Source: Brucella rhizosphaerae
Lineage (GTDB): Bacteria > Pseudomonadota > Alphaproteobacteria > Rhizobiales > Rhizobiaceae
Assembly: GCF_002252475.1 (NCBI RefSeq)
Contig: NZ_NNRK01000034.1
Coordinates: 868,001-932,000, forward strand
Direction of reading: 5' to 3'
Length of the DNA: 64,000 bases
The notes below the pieces were generated by a model, which made no database searches, had not been told where the DNA came from, and worked only from the letters and a program-made list of their open reading frames with translations. Below are positions 54,898 through 63,803 of this stretch, piece by piece. How positions within the stretch are numbered: the first letter of the stretch is position 1; each line of letters starts with the position of its first letter. A program made the translations under genes and the position numbers.

Positions 54898-55440
54898 TTA
54901 ACTTGCTTCATATGGCACGCAGCTGGCTTGCGTGAAGAAGTTCTTCACTTGCTGCTGCCAGCTCAGGTCCGGAACAAAGCTACGCAGGACAATGGCCGCT
55001 TCGCTGACGTCCTGTTCGATGATGATGGAACGACCATCATTCTGCACTCCCTCGGCACGAAGGGCAGCTATACCAATCGAGTCTGCAATGATCAGATCAA
55101 GCTGGCGGTCGTTCGATACATTGTCATTGAGACTGTAGAGATTATCGCCATTGGGGGCGTAAACAGACAGCGACCAGAAAGGCAAATTACCTTTCGCCAT
55201 GATATGCACTGGTCCATCTGTAAGATCAAAGCGGCACGCAGCCTGTTCCATCAATGGGTCTTGATCGCTCACGAGCCCAGACTTCCCGGAAAGGTAATGA
55301 AAGCGATAGGCATCGCCCAAAGCCTCCAAATGTGACCAGGCATTCTTGCTGGAATAAAGCGGGACAAGCAACAGCACCGCAATGTGGACGATTGCGGCGC
55401 CAACCAGACCGAGAAGCAGCAGGCGGACGATTTTAACCAC
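54898..55440 (-). CDS. DUF1254-like membrane protein
   Basis: The protein has 180 residues from GTG 55440, which has GGAGG six bases upstream. An N-terminal helix (IVRLLLLGLVGAAIVHIAVLLLVPL) anchors it, and the periplasmic domain has CRFDLTDGPVHIMAKGNLPFWSLSVYAPNGDNLYSLND near 70-105, the DUF1254 pattern. It has a second cysteine near the end. The gene overlaps the DUF1214 stop by eight bases. DUF1254 and DUF1214 proteins are commonly encoded as neighbours. The function is not known. Confidence 0.82.
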   Translation of the reverse strand: MVKIVRLLLLGLVGAAIVHIAVLLLVPLYSSKNAWSHLEALGDAYRFHYLSGKSGLVSDQDPLMEQAACRFDLTDGPVHIMAKGNLPFWSLSVYAPNGDNLYSLNDNVSNDRQLDLIIADSIGIAALRAEGVQNDGRSIIIEQDVSEAAIVLRSFVPDLSWQQQVKNFFTQASCVPYEAS

Positions 55441-56029
55441 GACATGCCTCCACGTTTGCAACGGGAACAATGCGTGGCATGACCAGATCAGCCAGTCCGG
55501 AAGAACTTGCGGCAGGCGTATCATAGAGTGTCATCACCAGCACAAAATTGCCGCTGCCTTCGACAGGAAGCCAGTTATCGGGGCTGGCATTCGGTCCCAC
55601 AGTTATTTGTACGCTGCCGTCATTTTCATAAAGCACTTCACGTGAATGAAGGGCTGGTTGGAGGCCTGAGCGGGGTGTGATTGGTATCTGATTGGAGTTC
55701 GCCGGATATAGCGTCCAGAAACGTGCCGACGGCGTGAAGCCGCTCAGACGGTAGCTGCATCCGCGTTTAAGTTCGCGTCCGTTGCTGTCACGGCGCGCAT
55801 AAAATGGCAGTCCTTCTGCCGTGCCCAGTGCGAGATAGGCTTTGCGTGCGGCACGCGCCTTGGAGTACGGGTCGGCATCGATTGTGCCCGCAGCAGGATA
55901 GGCATTCCACGCCCCCAGCTGTAATTCGCCAAAGCCGTCAAAGTGATCGAGTGTGTAGTCGGTTGCCCATATGCCGCCGCCAAGTGCAATAGTGAGTACT
56001 ATCAGGACTTTGAGGATTGTTTTTAGCAT
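55433..56029 (-). CDS. DUF1214-family membrane protein
   Basis: The protein has 198 residues from the ATG at 56029. It has an N-terminal anchor (ILKVLIVLTIALGGGIW) and a soluble part with YSKARAARKAYLALGTAEGLPFYARRDSNGRELKRGCSYRL, and then PNASPDNWLPVEGSGNFVLVMTLYDTP near 155-181. These are DUF1214 features, whose domain resembles the end of DUF1254 proteins. The ORF is open to 56146, overlapping the penicillin-binding protein gene, but the ATG at 56029 is eight bases after that gene's stop and is preferred. It is in an operon with the PBP and DUF1254 genes. Confidence 0.84.
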   Translation of the reverse strand: MLKTILKVLIVLTIALGGGIWATDYTLDHFDGFGELQLGAWNAYPAAGTIDADPYSKARAARKAYLALGTAEGLPFYARRDSNGRELKRGCSYRLSGFTPSARFWTLYPANSNQIPITPRSGLQPALHSREVLYENDGSVQITVGPNASPDNWLPVEGSGNFVLVMTLYDTPAASSSGLADLVMPRIVPVANVEACRG

Positions 56030-56036
56030 TCTACGC

Positions 56037-58196
56037 TCAAAGTACCGATACTTTGGTGCGTCCCGCGAGAGCCGGAACGGGTGGGGAATGGTGGAATTTG
56101 TCGTTAAGCTCCTTGAGCGCTTTTGTGGCGACCGGCGAGAGCACACGCGGTGGCGCTACCATCATTTGGTCTGACTTGTCGGTTGCAGCAACTTTGGGTG
56201 CGTTCGTTTTTGCTGGAGCCGGGAAGGCTGGTGTAATACCCGGTATCGGCTTCAACTCGATATTCTGATGGGCATAGCTCATCATTCGCTGCCATGCCAT
56301 GGCAGGCAGGACGCCGCCTGTCAGATCTTTCATCGGTGTGAAATTGTCATTGCCAAACCAGACAGCGGCAGTGAAATTTCCGGTGAAGCCAACAAACCAT
56401 GCATCGCGATAATTCTGCGTTGTGCCTGTCTTGCCGCCCACGCGTGTCATCGGCAGTGCTGCGCGACGTGCCGTGCCCCGTTCAGGAACCTGCACCAGCA
56501 TGGAATTCATTTCAAACGCAGCCTTTTCGGAAAGGGCGCGATGGGGTTTGGGTGCATCGCGTGTGAAATCCCACAAAACCTTGCCATCCGACGAAACAAT
56601 TTGCGTAAACGCGTGACGATTGCCAGCCATGCCGCCGTTCGGGAACACATTAAAACCCGTTGCCTGGTCCATCACCGTCATTTCAGACGTACCAAGTACC
56701 ATTGTCTTGTGCGAAGAAATCGGCGATTCCACACCCATGGCCTTGGTCAGCGCCACGATAGGAGCCGTGGTCAGATGATCACGCGCAAGCCTGACAGGCA
56801 CAGAGTTCAGTGAACGCACAAGTGCTGTTGTCAAATCAACGCGACCGGCAAAACTACGACCGTAATTGCGGGGAGACCAGTTGCCCCAACTAATCGGTGC
56901 ATCGGAAACAATTGTATTGGGCGTCATGCCCTTTTCCATTGCTGCCGCATAAACATAGGGCTTGAAGGATGATCCTGCCTGCCGTAACGCCCTGGTTGCG
57001 CGATTGAACTGACTTTCGCCGTAATCACGGCCGCCGACAAGTGCGCGTACCGACCCGTCATTGGCAATAACAACAGTTGCAGCTTCGGAAACGTTATATT
57101 CTTTGCCGTGTTGCCGAAGGTGAAACTCAAGCGATTCTTCTGCAGCTTTCTGAATGTTGCGGTCGAGTGTTGTGCGCACAGTCAGCGTGTGTTGCGGCAG
57201 CTTTCCTGCAACCTTTTTCACCTCTTCAAAGGCCCAGTCGAGGAAATAGTCGGGGCTTTCATTTTTGGCGCGGTCGATCACGCTGGCCGGATTGCGGCGC
57301 GCAACAGCGACCTGACCGTCGCTCATGAAACCACTCTCAACCATATTGGAAAGAACGACATTGGCGCGAGCCCGGGCTGCGGGAAGATTGACGTGCGGCG
57401 CGAATTTTGCAGGCGCTTTGAACAAACCCGCCAGCATCGCCGCTTCGGCAAGGTTCACATCTTTGACGTTCTTACCAAAATAAAACTCCGATGCCGCCGC
57501 TATCCCGAAGGTGCCGCCACCCATATAGGCGCGGTCAAGATAAAGCTGCAGGATTTCCTTTTTGCTCAGGTTGCTTTCGAGCCAAATGGCCAGGAACGCT
57601 TCCTTGATCTTGCGTTCGAGGGTGCGCTCATTGGAAAGAAACAGATTTTTTGCCAATTGCTGCGTAAGTGTCGAGCCGCCCTGAACGACGCCATTGGCGC
57701 GCAGATTTTGGCTTAGCGCACGGCTAAGCCCCCAAAAATCAATACCATAATGGTCAAAAAAACGTCGGTCTTCTGTGCCAAGTACGGCCTTGATGACGTG
57801 ATCGGGAAGTTCATCGATGGGTACAGCTTGCCGATGCAGAATCCCGCGCTGACCAAGCTCGTTACCGTAACGGTCGAGGAATGTAACGGCATAGTCGTCC
57901 TGCGCGCGCCAGTCCTTTTTTGTTTCCTCGAATGCAGGCAAGGCAAGCGCCAGCATAACGACAGACCCGATGACGCCAAGCGTAAAGCCTTCATCCAGAA
58001 CTTCCACGACAAGGCGCCGGAAGCCGCGTACACGAAAGCGTCGCGAGAAGATGGTGATATTCTCCCACCATTCACGGGCATGAAAACGAAGATTATAGAG
58101 ACCGGAATCGATCCAGGCATCGAACCCAATCAAACGCGAAACCTGGAATGGTTTGCGTTTTTGCTCTTCAGAATCTTTTTTCGCCGTTTTACGCAT
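56037..58196 (-). CDS. Class A penicillin-binding protein (bifunctional transglycosylase/transpeptidase)
   Basis: The 719-residue protein has a cytoplasmic tail, a membrane helix at about 70-90, a family 51 glycosyltransferase domain with E142 in GTEDRRFFDHYGID and GGSTLTQQLAKNLFL (173-187), and a transpeptidase domain. The three penicillin-binding motifs are SSFK (409-412), SLN (462-464) and KTG (589-591). It polymerises and crosslinks peptidoglycan at the inner membrane. The tail after about 640 is proline- and lysine-rich. The ATG at 58196 is chosen; an ATG at 58247 and TTG 58250 are in frame. Two DUF genes follow in the same operon. Confidence 0.92.
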   Translation of the reverse strand: MRKTAKKDSEEQKRKPFQVSRLIGFDAWIDSGLYNLRFHAREWWENITIFSRRFRVRGFRRLVVEVLDEGFTLGVIGSVVMLALALPAFEETKKDWRAQDDYAVTFLDRYGNELGQRGILHRQAVPIDELPDHVIKAVLGTEDRRFFDHYGIDFWGLSRALSQNLRANGVVQGGSTLTQQLAKNLFLSNERTLERKIKEAFLAIWLESNLSKKEILQLYLDRAYMGGGTFGIAAASEFYFGKNVKDVNLAEAAMLAGLFKAPAKFAPHVNLPAARARANVVLSNMVESGFMSDGQVAVARRNPASVIDRAKNESPDYFLDWAFEEVKKVAGKLPQHTLTVRTTLDRNIQKAAEESLEFHLRQHGKEYNVSEAATVVIANDGSVRALVGGRDYGESQFNRATRALRQAGSSFKPYVYAAAMEKGMTPNTIVSDAPISWGNWSPRNYGRSFAGRVDLTTALVRSLNSVPVRLARDHLTTAPIVALTKAMGVESPISSHKTMVLGTSEMTVMDQATGFNVFPNGGMAGNRHAFTQIVSSDGKVLWDFTRDAPKPHRALSEKAAFEMNSMLVQVPERGTARRAALPMTRVGGKTGTTQNYRDAWFVGFTGNFTAAVWFGNDNFTPMKDLTGGVLPAMAWQRMMSYAHQNIELKPIPGITPAFPAPAKTNAPKVAATDKSDQMMVAPPRVLSPVATKALKELNDKFHHSPPVPALAGRTKVSVL

Positions 58197-58342
58197 GAAC
58201 TCTACTTCGGCACCGTGAGGATTGGGAGATGAGCAAAACCTGCCCATCAATCATAACAGATTAATAAGCGATAACTCACGTTAATTAGTAAACAGACTTC
58301 ATAAATCTTTTGGGAAAATAATCTTTAATAGGAAAATAGTCC

Positions 58343-58371
58343 TTGACGGCGTAACGGTCATTTGCTATCCA
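58343..58371 (+). promoter_or_regulatory. Promoter-like sequence before three hairpins
   Basis: TTGACG (58343-58348) and TATCCA (58366-58371) are separated by 17 bases, the optimal spacing. A start of transcription near 58378 would give a short RNA ending in the terminator at 58476. Confidence 0.5.
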
Positions 58372-58377
58372 TTAGAT

Positions 58378-58480
58378 ACAGTCAAGAAAGTGTGACTGTT
58401 GCCGATAACTGCCTCGATACCCCCGGCTTTATCGGCAATGCAAAACCCCGGAAGCAAATTGCTTTCGGGGTTTTGCGTAA
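58378..58480 (+). ncRNA. Candidate small RNA or attenuator leader
   Basis: Three hairpins follow each other with almost no gaps. The first is CAGTCA/TGACTG (58379-58384, 58393-58398). The second is the perfect 10-bp TTGCCGATAA/TTATCGGCAA (58399-58408, 58429-58438) with an inner GCC/GGC. The third is the terminator. There is no reading frame with a ribosome binding site. It could be a free RNA of about 100 bases, or a leader that controls read-through into the phage-like cluster starting at 58511. Confidence 0.5.
58440..58476 (+). terminator. Intrinsic terminator just before the phage-like cluster
   Basis: A 16-bp stem (58440-58455 with 58461-58476) with one G-T pair, a 5-base loop, and an A-run before and T-run within the arms. 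It ends about 35 bases before the first gene of the cluster. Confidence 0.85.
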
Positions 58481-58510
58481 AAGGGGCAGGGCTGACTGGG
58501 TAGAGCTTTT

Positions 58511-59023
58511 TTGAGAACGCGAAATGAGGACGAGCGCCGCGAGGCGCGGGTCAGGCTGGCTTTTCGCCTGCAAACGAAACACGATATAGCATGGGCGGAA
58601 GTTGCGCAGTTGATGGGGCTTTCCGAGAAAACCTATCGTGATCGCATCCGTCGTCTTGGTCTGAAAGATCCAGGCCTCAACAGACCGTCGGGAGCGGAAA
58701 GCGCTCTTCAACGCTTACAAACGGAATTGAATAAGCTGATCGATGGCGAAGATCTGCCGGATAAGAGCAAGGCTGAAGCGCTGATGGCGCTGGCTAAAGC
58801 TGTTAAGACTGTCGGTGATCTTGCTTCTGAAGCAGCGCCATCTGATCAGGATCACAACAACGGTCCGGTGTTGAGCCTGAGTGAAGTCAGACAGGCTGTA
58901 GCACGTATAGACAGGAGAATTGAGGAACTTGCACAAAGACGCGCGCGGGAAACCCTGGGCGGCGGGCTTGACGCAACAACAGATAATGGCGGCGGAACGC
59001 GAATGGCTGATCCAGGCGCGTGA
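58511..59023 (+). CDS. Probable small terminase-like protein (GTA g1-like)
   Basis: The 170-residue protein lies just before TerL, where the small terminase is expected. It has an N-terminal helix-turn-helix-like part (IAWAEVAQLMGLSEKTYRDRIRRLGL, residues about 27-52), then helices with QRLQTELNKLIDGEDLPDKSKAEALMALAKAVKTVGDL and VRQAVARIDRRIEELAQRR. A small terminase binds packaging-start DNA and passes it to TerL. The start is TTG at 58511; an ATG nearby is in another frame. There is no good ribosome binding site, so the exact start is unsure. Its end overlaps terL by 104 bases if that gene begins at 58920. Confidence 0.65.
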   Translation: MRTRNEDERREARVRLAFRLQTKHDIAWAEVAQLMGLSEKTYRDRIRRLGLKDPGLNRPSGAESALQRLQTELNKLIDGEDLPDKSKAEALMALAKAVKTVGDLASEAAPSDQDHNNGPVLSLSEVRQAVARIDRRIEELAQRRARETLGGGLDATTDNGGGTRMADPGA

Positions 59024-60221
59024 TGCGCAATTGCCCCCATCGGGTGACTGGCGGGTCTGGCTAATCCTTGGCGGACGCGGTTCCGGCAAGACAAGGGCCG
59101 GTGCCGAGTGGGTCTCTGGTATGGCTCTGGGGTTTGCGCCTTTTGCTGCGCGAGCGTGTGGTCATATAGCACTTGTCGGCGAGACCTACGCCGATGCACG
59201 CGAGGTGATGGTAGATGGTCCGTCGGGCATTCTGTCCGTCTCACGTGCCAGTCGGCCACGCTATGAAACAACACGGCGGCGGCTTCTCTGGGATAATGGT
59301 GCCGTGGCGTCGCTCTATTCTTCCGAAGACCCGGACGGGTTGCGGGGTCCTCAGTTCGATGCTGCATGGTGTGATGAACTGGCGAAATGGAAAAACCCGC
59401 AAGCCACGTGGGACATGTTGCAGTTTGGACTCAGACTGGGAGATTTTCCGCGTCAGGTCGTGACGACGACGCCCCGAGCGGTGCCGTTGCTGAAAACGCT
59501 GATGACTGACAATTCAGTTGCCATGACACACATGCGAACATCAGAAAATGCTGGAAATCTAGCCGATGGCTTCATGCAGACCATCAATCAGCGTTATGCC
59601 GGAACGCGGCTTGGACGGCAGGAACTTGATGGCGAACTGATAGAAGAACGCGCGGGTGCTTTGTGGTCGCGGGCGCGGATCGAGCAATGTTTTGAGCCGG
59701 TCGCACCTGAGCTGGTACGTATTCTGGTGGCGATTGATCCGCCTGCTTCGTCCGGCAAGTCGTCTGATGCCTGCGGAATCGTCGTTGCTGGCATTGATGA
59801 ACATGGCATTGGTCATGTGCTTGCTGATGAAAGCATGTCCATGGCCAAGCCGCATCAATGGGCGCGTCGTGCAATTGCGCTCTATCACACCTATGAGGCG
59901 GATGCGATTTTGGCCGAGGTCAATCAGGGGGGCGAGATGGTCGCAGCTGTTCTTGCGGCCGAAGATGCGTCTGTACCGGTTCTGATGCGGAGGGCATCTC
60001 GTGGCAAGTGGTTGCGCGCTGAACCCGTCGCGGCGCTCTATGAGCAAGACCGAGTGCGGCATGCCGGGCGATTTCCAGCACTTGAGGATGAGATGTGCGA
60101 CTTCGCGCCGGAAGGATTATCGAGCGGGCGCTCGCCGGATCGTCTCGATGCGCTGGTCTGGGCTTTGGGCGAATTGATGCACCATACAGACCGAAAGCCG
60201 CGCATTCGCCGCTTTGGTTGA
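58920..60221 (+). CDS. Phage/GTA terminase large subunit
   Basis: The 433-residue protein has a Walker A LGGRGSGKTRAGAEW near residue 50-64, an adjacent LVGETYADAREVM, and a Walker B-like FDAAWCDELAKW near 146-157. The C-terminal nuclease part has VAIDPPASSGKSSDACGIVVAG near 270-291, with the metal-binding aspartates, and SPDRLDALVWALGEL near 410-424. This is the motor that packs DNA into heads. The TTG at 58920 has AGGAG very close; the ATG at 58986 is a second start without a good site. It is followed by the portal gene. Confidence 0.92.
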   Translation: MRNLHKDARGKPWAAGLTQQQIMAAEREWLIQARDAQLPPSGDWRVWLILGGRGSGKTRAGAEWVSGMALGFAPFAARACGHIALVGETYADAREVMVDGPSGILSVSRASRPRYETTRRRLLWDNGAVASLYSSEDPDGLRGPQFDAAWCDELAKWKNPQATWDMLQFGLRLGDFPRQVVTTTPRAVPLLKTLMTDNSVAMTHMRTSENAGNLADGFMQTINQRYAGTRLGRQELDGELIEERAGALWSRARIEQCFEPVAPELVRILVAIDPPASSGKSSDACGIVVAGIDEHGIGHVLADESMSMAKPHQWARRAIALYHTYEADAILAEVNQGGEMVAAVLAAEDASVPVLMRRASRGKWLRAEPVAALYEQDRVRHAGRFPALEDEMCDFAPEGLSSGRSPDRLDALVWALGELMHHTDRKPRIRRFG

Positions 60222-60249
60222 AAATTCAGATAAATTGGAGAGCCGATAT

Positions 60250-61443
60250 ATGGCGTGGAACTGGCCGTGGCGCAGAAGTGCCGCGAATGCGCCCTCGCAT
60301 TCTTATGACGGGCGACAGACGAAAATGGCGAGCGGCTTTGTGGCCTTGCATATGGAACGTGGGCCTTCATGGATCGCGCGGGATTATACATCGCTCGCTC
60401 GCGAGGGTTTTATGCGCAATCCCGTGGCACACCGTTGCGTAAGGTTGATCGCGGAAGCTGCAAGCAACGTGCCCTGGTTGCTTTATGAAGGCACCACGGA
60501 ACATGAGATACATCCATTGCTGGATCTCATAGCAAAGCCGCAGGGAGGATTGGATGGCAGTAGTTTCTTCGAGAGGCTTTACGGCCATCTGCTGATCTCC
60601 GGCAATGCCTATGTAGAACGTGTCGATCTGCCAAGCGGCCGAATGGAGTTGCATCTGTTGCGTCCAGAGAGGGTAACGCTTGAAACGTCGAGCGATGGCT
60701 GGCCACAGTCGCTGGTTTATCGTTCCGCGAATTCGAGCAGAACCGTCTCTCTTTTAGGATCAGCTCCTTCCGGGCTGCACCTCAAATTGTTCCATCCGCT
60801 GGATGATCATTACGGTTTTCCGCCACTGGAAGCAGCCCTTATGGCGCTCGATATTCACAACGCGGCTGGTGCTTGGAACAAGGCCCTGCTGGATAATTCC
60901 GCTCGCCCTTCCGGCGCACTTGTCTATGCGCCGAAAGACGGCGGAAATCTGACAGAAGAGCAATTCGAGCGGCTGAAGGTTGAACTGGAGGAAGGCTATA
61001 CGGGTGCATCAGGCGCAGGACGACCGTTACTTCTCGAAGGCGGGCTCGACTGGAAAGCCATGGGCTACAGTCCGCAGGATATGGATTTCATGGAAGCAAA
61101 AAATGGTGCCGCCCGTGACATCACGCTTGCTTTTGGCGTGCCACCAATGCTGCTCGGCATACCGGGCGACAATACCTATGCCAATTATGCCGAAGCCAAT
61201 CGGGCCTTCTATCGCCTGACTGTGTTGCCACTGATCAACCGCACGGCGAAAGCACTGGGCTGCTGGCTTGGGCCGCTGTTTGGCGATGATCTCAGGCTTG
61301 AACATGATGCTGATCGGGTTGAGGGGCTGTCACTTGAACGCGAGTCCTTGTGGCGGCGCGTCTCAGAGGCTTCGTTCCTGAGCGATGATGAAAAACGTGA
61401 TGCGGTTGGCTATCAGCCGCGTGCAGAAAGGAGAACGCCATGA
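60250..61443 (+). CDS. Phage/GTA portal protein (HK97 family)
   Basis: The 397-residue protein has features of HK97-type portals: GFMRNPVAHRCVRLIAEAASNVPW near 50-73, GLDGSSFFERLYGHLLISGNAYVE near 98-121, AWNKALLDNSARPSGALVY near 205-223, and AFGVPPMLLGIPGDNTYANYAEANRAFYRLTVLPLI near 292-327. The portal forms the ring through which DNA enters the head. The start at ATG 60250 has TTGGAGAG before it; an earlier GTG is in frame. The small membrane protein gene overlaps its stop by four bases. Confidence 0.93.
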   Translation: MAWNWPWRRSAANAPSHSYDGRQTKMASGFVALHMERGPSWIARDYTSLAREGFMRNPVAHRCVRLIAEAASNVPWLLYEGTTEHEIHPLLDLIAKPQGGLDGSSFFERLYGHLLISGNAYVERVDLPSGRMELHLLRPERVTLETSSDGWPQSLVYRSANSSRTVSLLGSAPSGLHLKLFHPLDDHYGFPPLEAALMALDIHNAAGAWNKALLDNSARPSGALVYAPKDGGNLTEEQFERLKVELEEGYTGASGAGRPLLLEGGLDWKAMGYSPQDMDFMEAKNGAARDITLAFGVPPMLLGIPGDNTYANYAEANRAFYRLTVLPLINRTAKALGCWLGPLFGDDLRLEHDADRVEGLSLERESLWRRVSEASFLSDDEKRDAVGYQPRAERRTP

Positions 61444-61817
61444 GCAATCTGAGCGAAACCGTTCTGACTTCTGATGCGACATTGGTGTGGTTCGCAAAAA
61501 TTGCAGGGGCGGTAGCTGGGTCTGCAGTTTCGCTGGCTTACATGCTGCCGAACGGCAAGCGTGAGGCTGCAATCCGTTTCGCGGTGGGCATCATATGCGG
61601 CATGGTTTTTGGCGGCGCGGCTGGCGTGAAAATCGCCGAGACATTGTCGCTCGAGGCTCTGCTTGGACGCGCGGAACTGATGTTGATGGGATCGACAGCG
61701 GCCAGCCTTGCTGCGTGGTCTGCGCTGGGTATTCTCAAGCGCTTCGCTGAGCGTGCCAAGCAGGCATCGCTTCCCGGAATTCCATTTTCTGAGAGGAACA
61801 GGAATGGCAAATCCTGA
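61440..61817 (+). CDS. Small membrane protein of the GTA-like cluster (DUF6107-like)
   Basis: The 125-residue protein has three hydrophobic segments (LVWFAKIAGAVAGSAVSLAYML, AAIRFAVGIICGMVFGGAAGVKI and LMLMGSTAASLAAWSALGILKRF). It sits between portal and protease, where related GTA clusters have a small extra gene (g3.5). The topology is holin-like, but the position in the head genes argues against lysis. ATG overlaps the portal stop (ATGA), and its 3-prime end overlaps the protease gene by 14 bases. Confidence 0.72.
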   Translation: MSNLSETVLTSDATLVWFAKIAGAVAGSAVSLAYMLPNGKREAAIRFAVGIICGMVFGGAAGVKIAETLSLEALLGRAELMLMGSTAASLAAWSALGILKRFAERAKQASLPGIPFSERNRNGKS

Positions 61818-62484
61818 ATTCAGGCTTGAAACCAAGCGCGCCTCTCTTGCGCTGGAAGAGGTTGAACTTGACGGCAGCTTCTCAGGCTATGCCAGTGTCT
61901 TTGGTCTGGCCGATCTGGGCAATGACGTCATCGAAAAGGGTGCTTTTGCGAAGTCGCTGTCATCCCGAAAGTCTTCCGGGGTGCGGATGCTCTGGCAACA
62001 CGATGCTGCGGAGCCGATAGGCGTTTGGACGGCTATCAGTGAAGATGCACGTGGGCTTTATGTCGAGGGCAGGCTTGCCAAAGGTGTCGCGCGGGCTCGC
62101 GAAGCACTGGAGCTGATGCGCGCTGGCGGGCTTGATGGGCTGTCCATCGGTTTTCGCACAGTCAAGGCGCGCAAGGATGCACGCACCGGCTTGCGCCACA
62201 TTGTTGAAGCGGATCTCTGGGAAATCTCGGTGGTTACGTTTCCGATGCTCCCACAGGCGCGCATTAATAATCTGAAGGCGGATTTGCCAACTGTCAGACA
62301 GTTTGAACGCTGGCTCACGCGGGATGCGGGGCTGAGCCGTTCCGCTGCACGCACGGTGATAGCAAAAGGCTATGCCGCGCTTGCAGCTTTTCACGACAGG
62401 GGCGGGCGGGAAGCCATCCAGTCAGACGACGCAGGTCTCGCACAGCGTATGCGCGCCGCCTGCAACATGATGTCTCTTAATTAA
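61804..62484 (+). CDS. HK97-family prohead protease
   Basis: The 226-residue protein has the S78-type protease pattern: FSGYASVFGLADLGNDVIEKGAFAKSL near 20-46, the catalytic histidine in RMLWQHDAAEPIG near 60-72, and the catalytic serine in AGGLDGLSIGFRTVKA near 109-124. A glutamate in ADLWEISVVTFPML near 137-150 follows. It trims the capsid protein and scaffold during head maturation. GAGAGGAACAGGA precedes the ATG. The capsid gene starts 12 bases after. Confidence 0.94.
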   Translation: MANPEFRLETKRASLALEEVELDGSFSGYASVFGLADLGNDVIEKGAFAKSLSSRKSSGVRMLWQHDAAEPIGVWTAISEDARGLYVEGRLAKGVARAREALELMRAGGLDGLSIGFRTVKARKDARTGLRHIVEADLWEISVVTFPMLPQARINNLKADLPTVRQFERWLTRDAGLSRSAARTVIAKGYAALAAFHDRGGREAIQSDDAGLAQRMRAACNMMSLN

Positions 62485-62496
62485 ACAGGATCCAAA

Positions 62497-63771
62497 ATGA
62501 GAAATATTCATACAATCCCGCTCGAAACCAAGAGCGTGGAAACGAAGGCGCTTGGCTCTAACCTTGGCAATGACGGTGATGTGTCGGAAGCTTTCGACGA
62601 GTTCATGACAGCATTCTCGGCTTTTCGTGATGCAAACGATGAGCGTCTGAAGAAGGTCGAAAAAAGTGCTGATGTTGATGTGCTTTTGCGCGAGAAGGTT
62701 GATCGTATCAACCGTTCGCTTGATGAGCAGAAGCAGGCGCTTGATCAATATGTGCTGAAAAGTGCTCGCCCTGCGATGGGCAAGAATATGCCTTTGGCCA
62801 ATGTCGAACATAAGCAGGCTTTCGATGGGTATGTTCGTCGCGGCGATGAACAGACGCTGCGTGGCATTGAACTGAAAGCGCATTCTTATGCTTTGGGTCC
62901 TGATGGCGGCTATCTTGTTCCGGCGGAACTCGAAACAGAAATCGGTCGCAGACTGGCAGTGCTTTCGCCGATCCGTGGCATATCCAGTGTACGTCAGGTC
63001 TCAGGCGCTATCCTGAAAAAGCCGTTCTCGGTGAGTGGCCCTGCAACGGGCTGGGTTGGTGAAACCGATGCGCGTCCACAAACGGCATCGGCAAAGCTTG
63101 CGGAACTCCAGTTCCCGACGATGGAAATCTACGCCATGCCAGCAGCAACTTCATCGCTGCTCGACGATGGGGCCATCAATGTCGAACAGTGGATTGCTGA
63201 AGAAGTAGAAGCAGCCTTTGCTGAACAGGAAAGCGCTGCTTTCATCACAGGAAATGGTGTGAACAAGCCGACGGGTTTCCTCAGCTACGATACTGTGGAA
63301 GATGCAAGCTGGGCGTGGGGCAAGATTGGTCATATCGCAACCGGCGTTGACGGCGCTCTTCCTACTTCCGATCCGTCCGATAAGCTCATTGAACTTATCT
63401 ACGCGCTGAAGGCGGGTTATCGTCAGAACGCGAATTTTGTCATGAACCGCAAGACCCAGAGCGTGTTACGCAAGCTCAAAGATGCGGACGGAAATTATCT
63501 CTGGCAGCCGCCCGCAGCCGTTGGTGAAAAGGCATCGCTGATGGGCTTTGGTCTGGTCGAGGCCGAGCATATGCCGGACATTGTTGCCGGCAGCACACCA
63601 ATTGCTTTCGGTGATTTCGAGCGTGGTTATCTGGTCGTGGACCGTATCGGTGTTCGTGTTTTACGCGACCCATATTCCGCCAAACCATATGTGCTGTTCT
63701 ACACCACCAAACGTGTAGGCGGTGGCGTACAGGATTTCGATGCAATCAAGCTTCTGAAGTTCGCAGCCTAA
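62497..63771 (+). CDS. HK97-fold major capsid protein
   Basis: The 424-residue protein has an N-terminal coiled-coil scaffold (DEFMTAFSAFRDANDERLKKVEKS to EKVDRINRSLDEQKQALDQY, about 25-85) that the protease would remove. The HK97 fold follows, with LGPDGGYLVPAELETEIGRRL near 131-151, FPTMEIYAMPAATSSLLDDGAINVEQWIAEEVEAAFAEQESAAFITGNG near 207-255, and the end LLKFAA. The scaffold-and-capsid arrangement is that of RcGTA g5 and HK97-type phages. It has a terminator after it. Confidence 0.95.
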   Translation: MRNIHTIPLETKSVETKALGSNLGNDGDVSEAFDEFMTAFSAFRDANDERLKKVEKSADVDVLLREKVDRINRSLDEQKQALDQYVLKSARPAMGKNMPLANVEHKQAFDGYVRRGDEQTLRGIELKAHSYALGPDGGYLVPAELETEIGRRLAVLSPIRGISSVRQVSGAILKKPFSVSGPATGWVGETDARPQTASAKLAELQFPTMEIYAMPAATSSLLDDGAINVEQWIAEEVEAAFAEQESAAFITGNGVNKPTGFLSYDTVEDASWAWGKIGHIATGVDGALPTSDPSDKLIELIYALKAGYRQNANFVMNRKTQSVLRKLKDADGNYLWQPPAAVGEKASLMGFGLVEAEHMPDIVAGSTPIAFGDFERGYLVVDRIGVRVLRDPYSAKPYVLFYTTKRVGGGVQDFDAIKLLKFAA

Positions 63772-63777
63772 TTCGTA

Positions 63778-63803
63778 TGACAGCGGGTTTGCTGTCATTT
63801 TTT
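63778..63803 (+). terminator. Intrinsic terminator after the capsid gene
   Basis: A 7-bp stem TGACAGC/GCTGTCA (63778-63784, 63791-63797) is followed by six T residues. It would reduce transcription of later cluster genes relative to the capsid. Confidence 0.75.

Noticed and set aside
58251-58342. CtrA box before the GTA-like cluster
   Set aside because: TTAA occurs several times (about 58261 and 58281) but none has a second half at N7 spacing.
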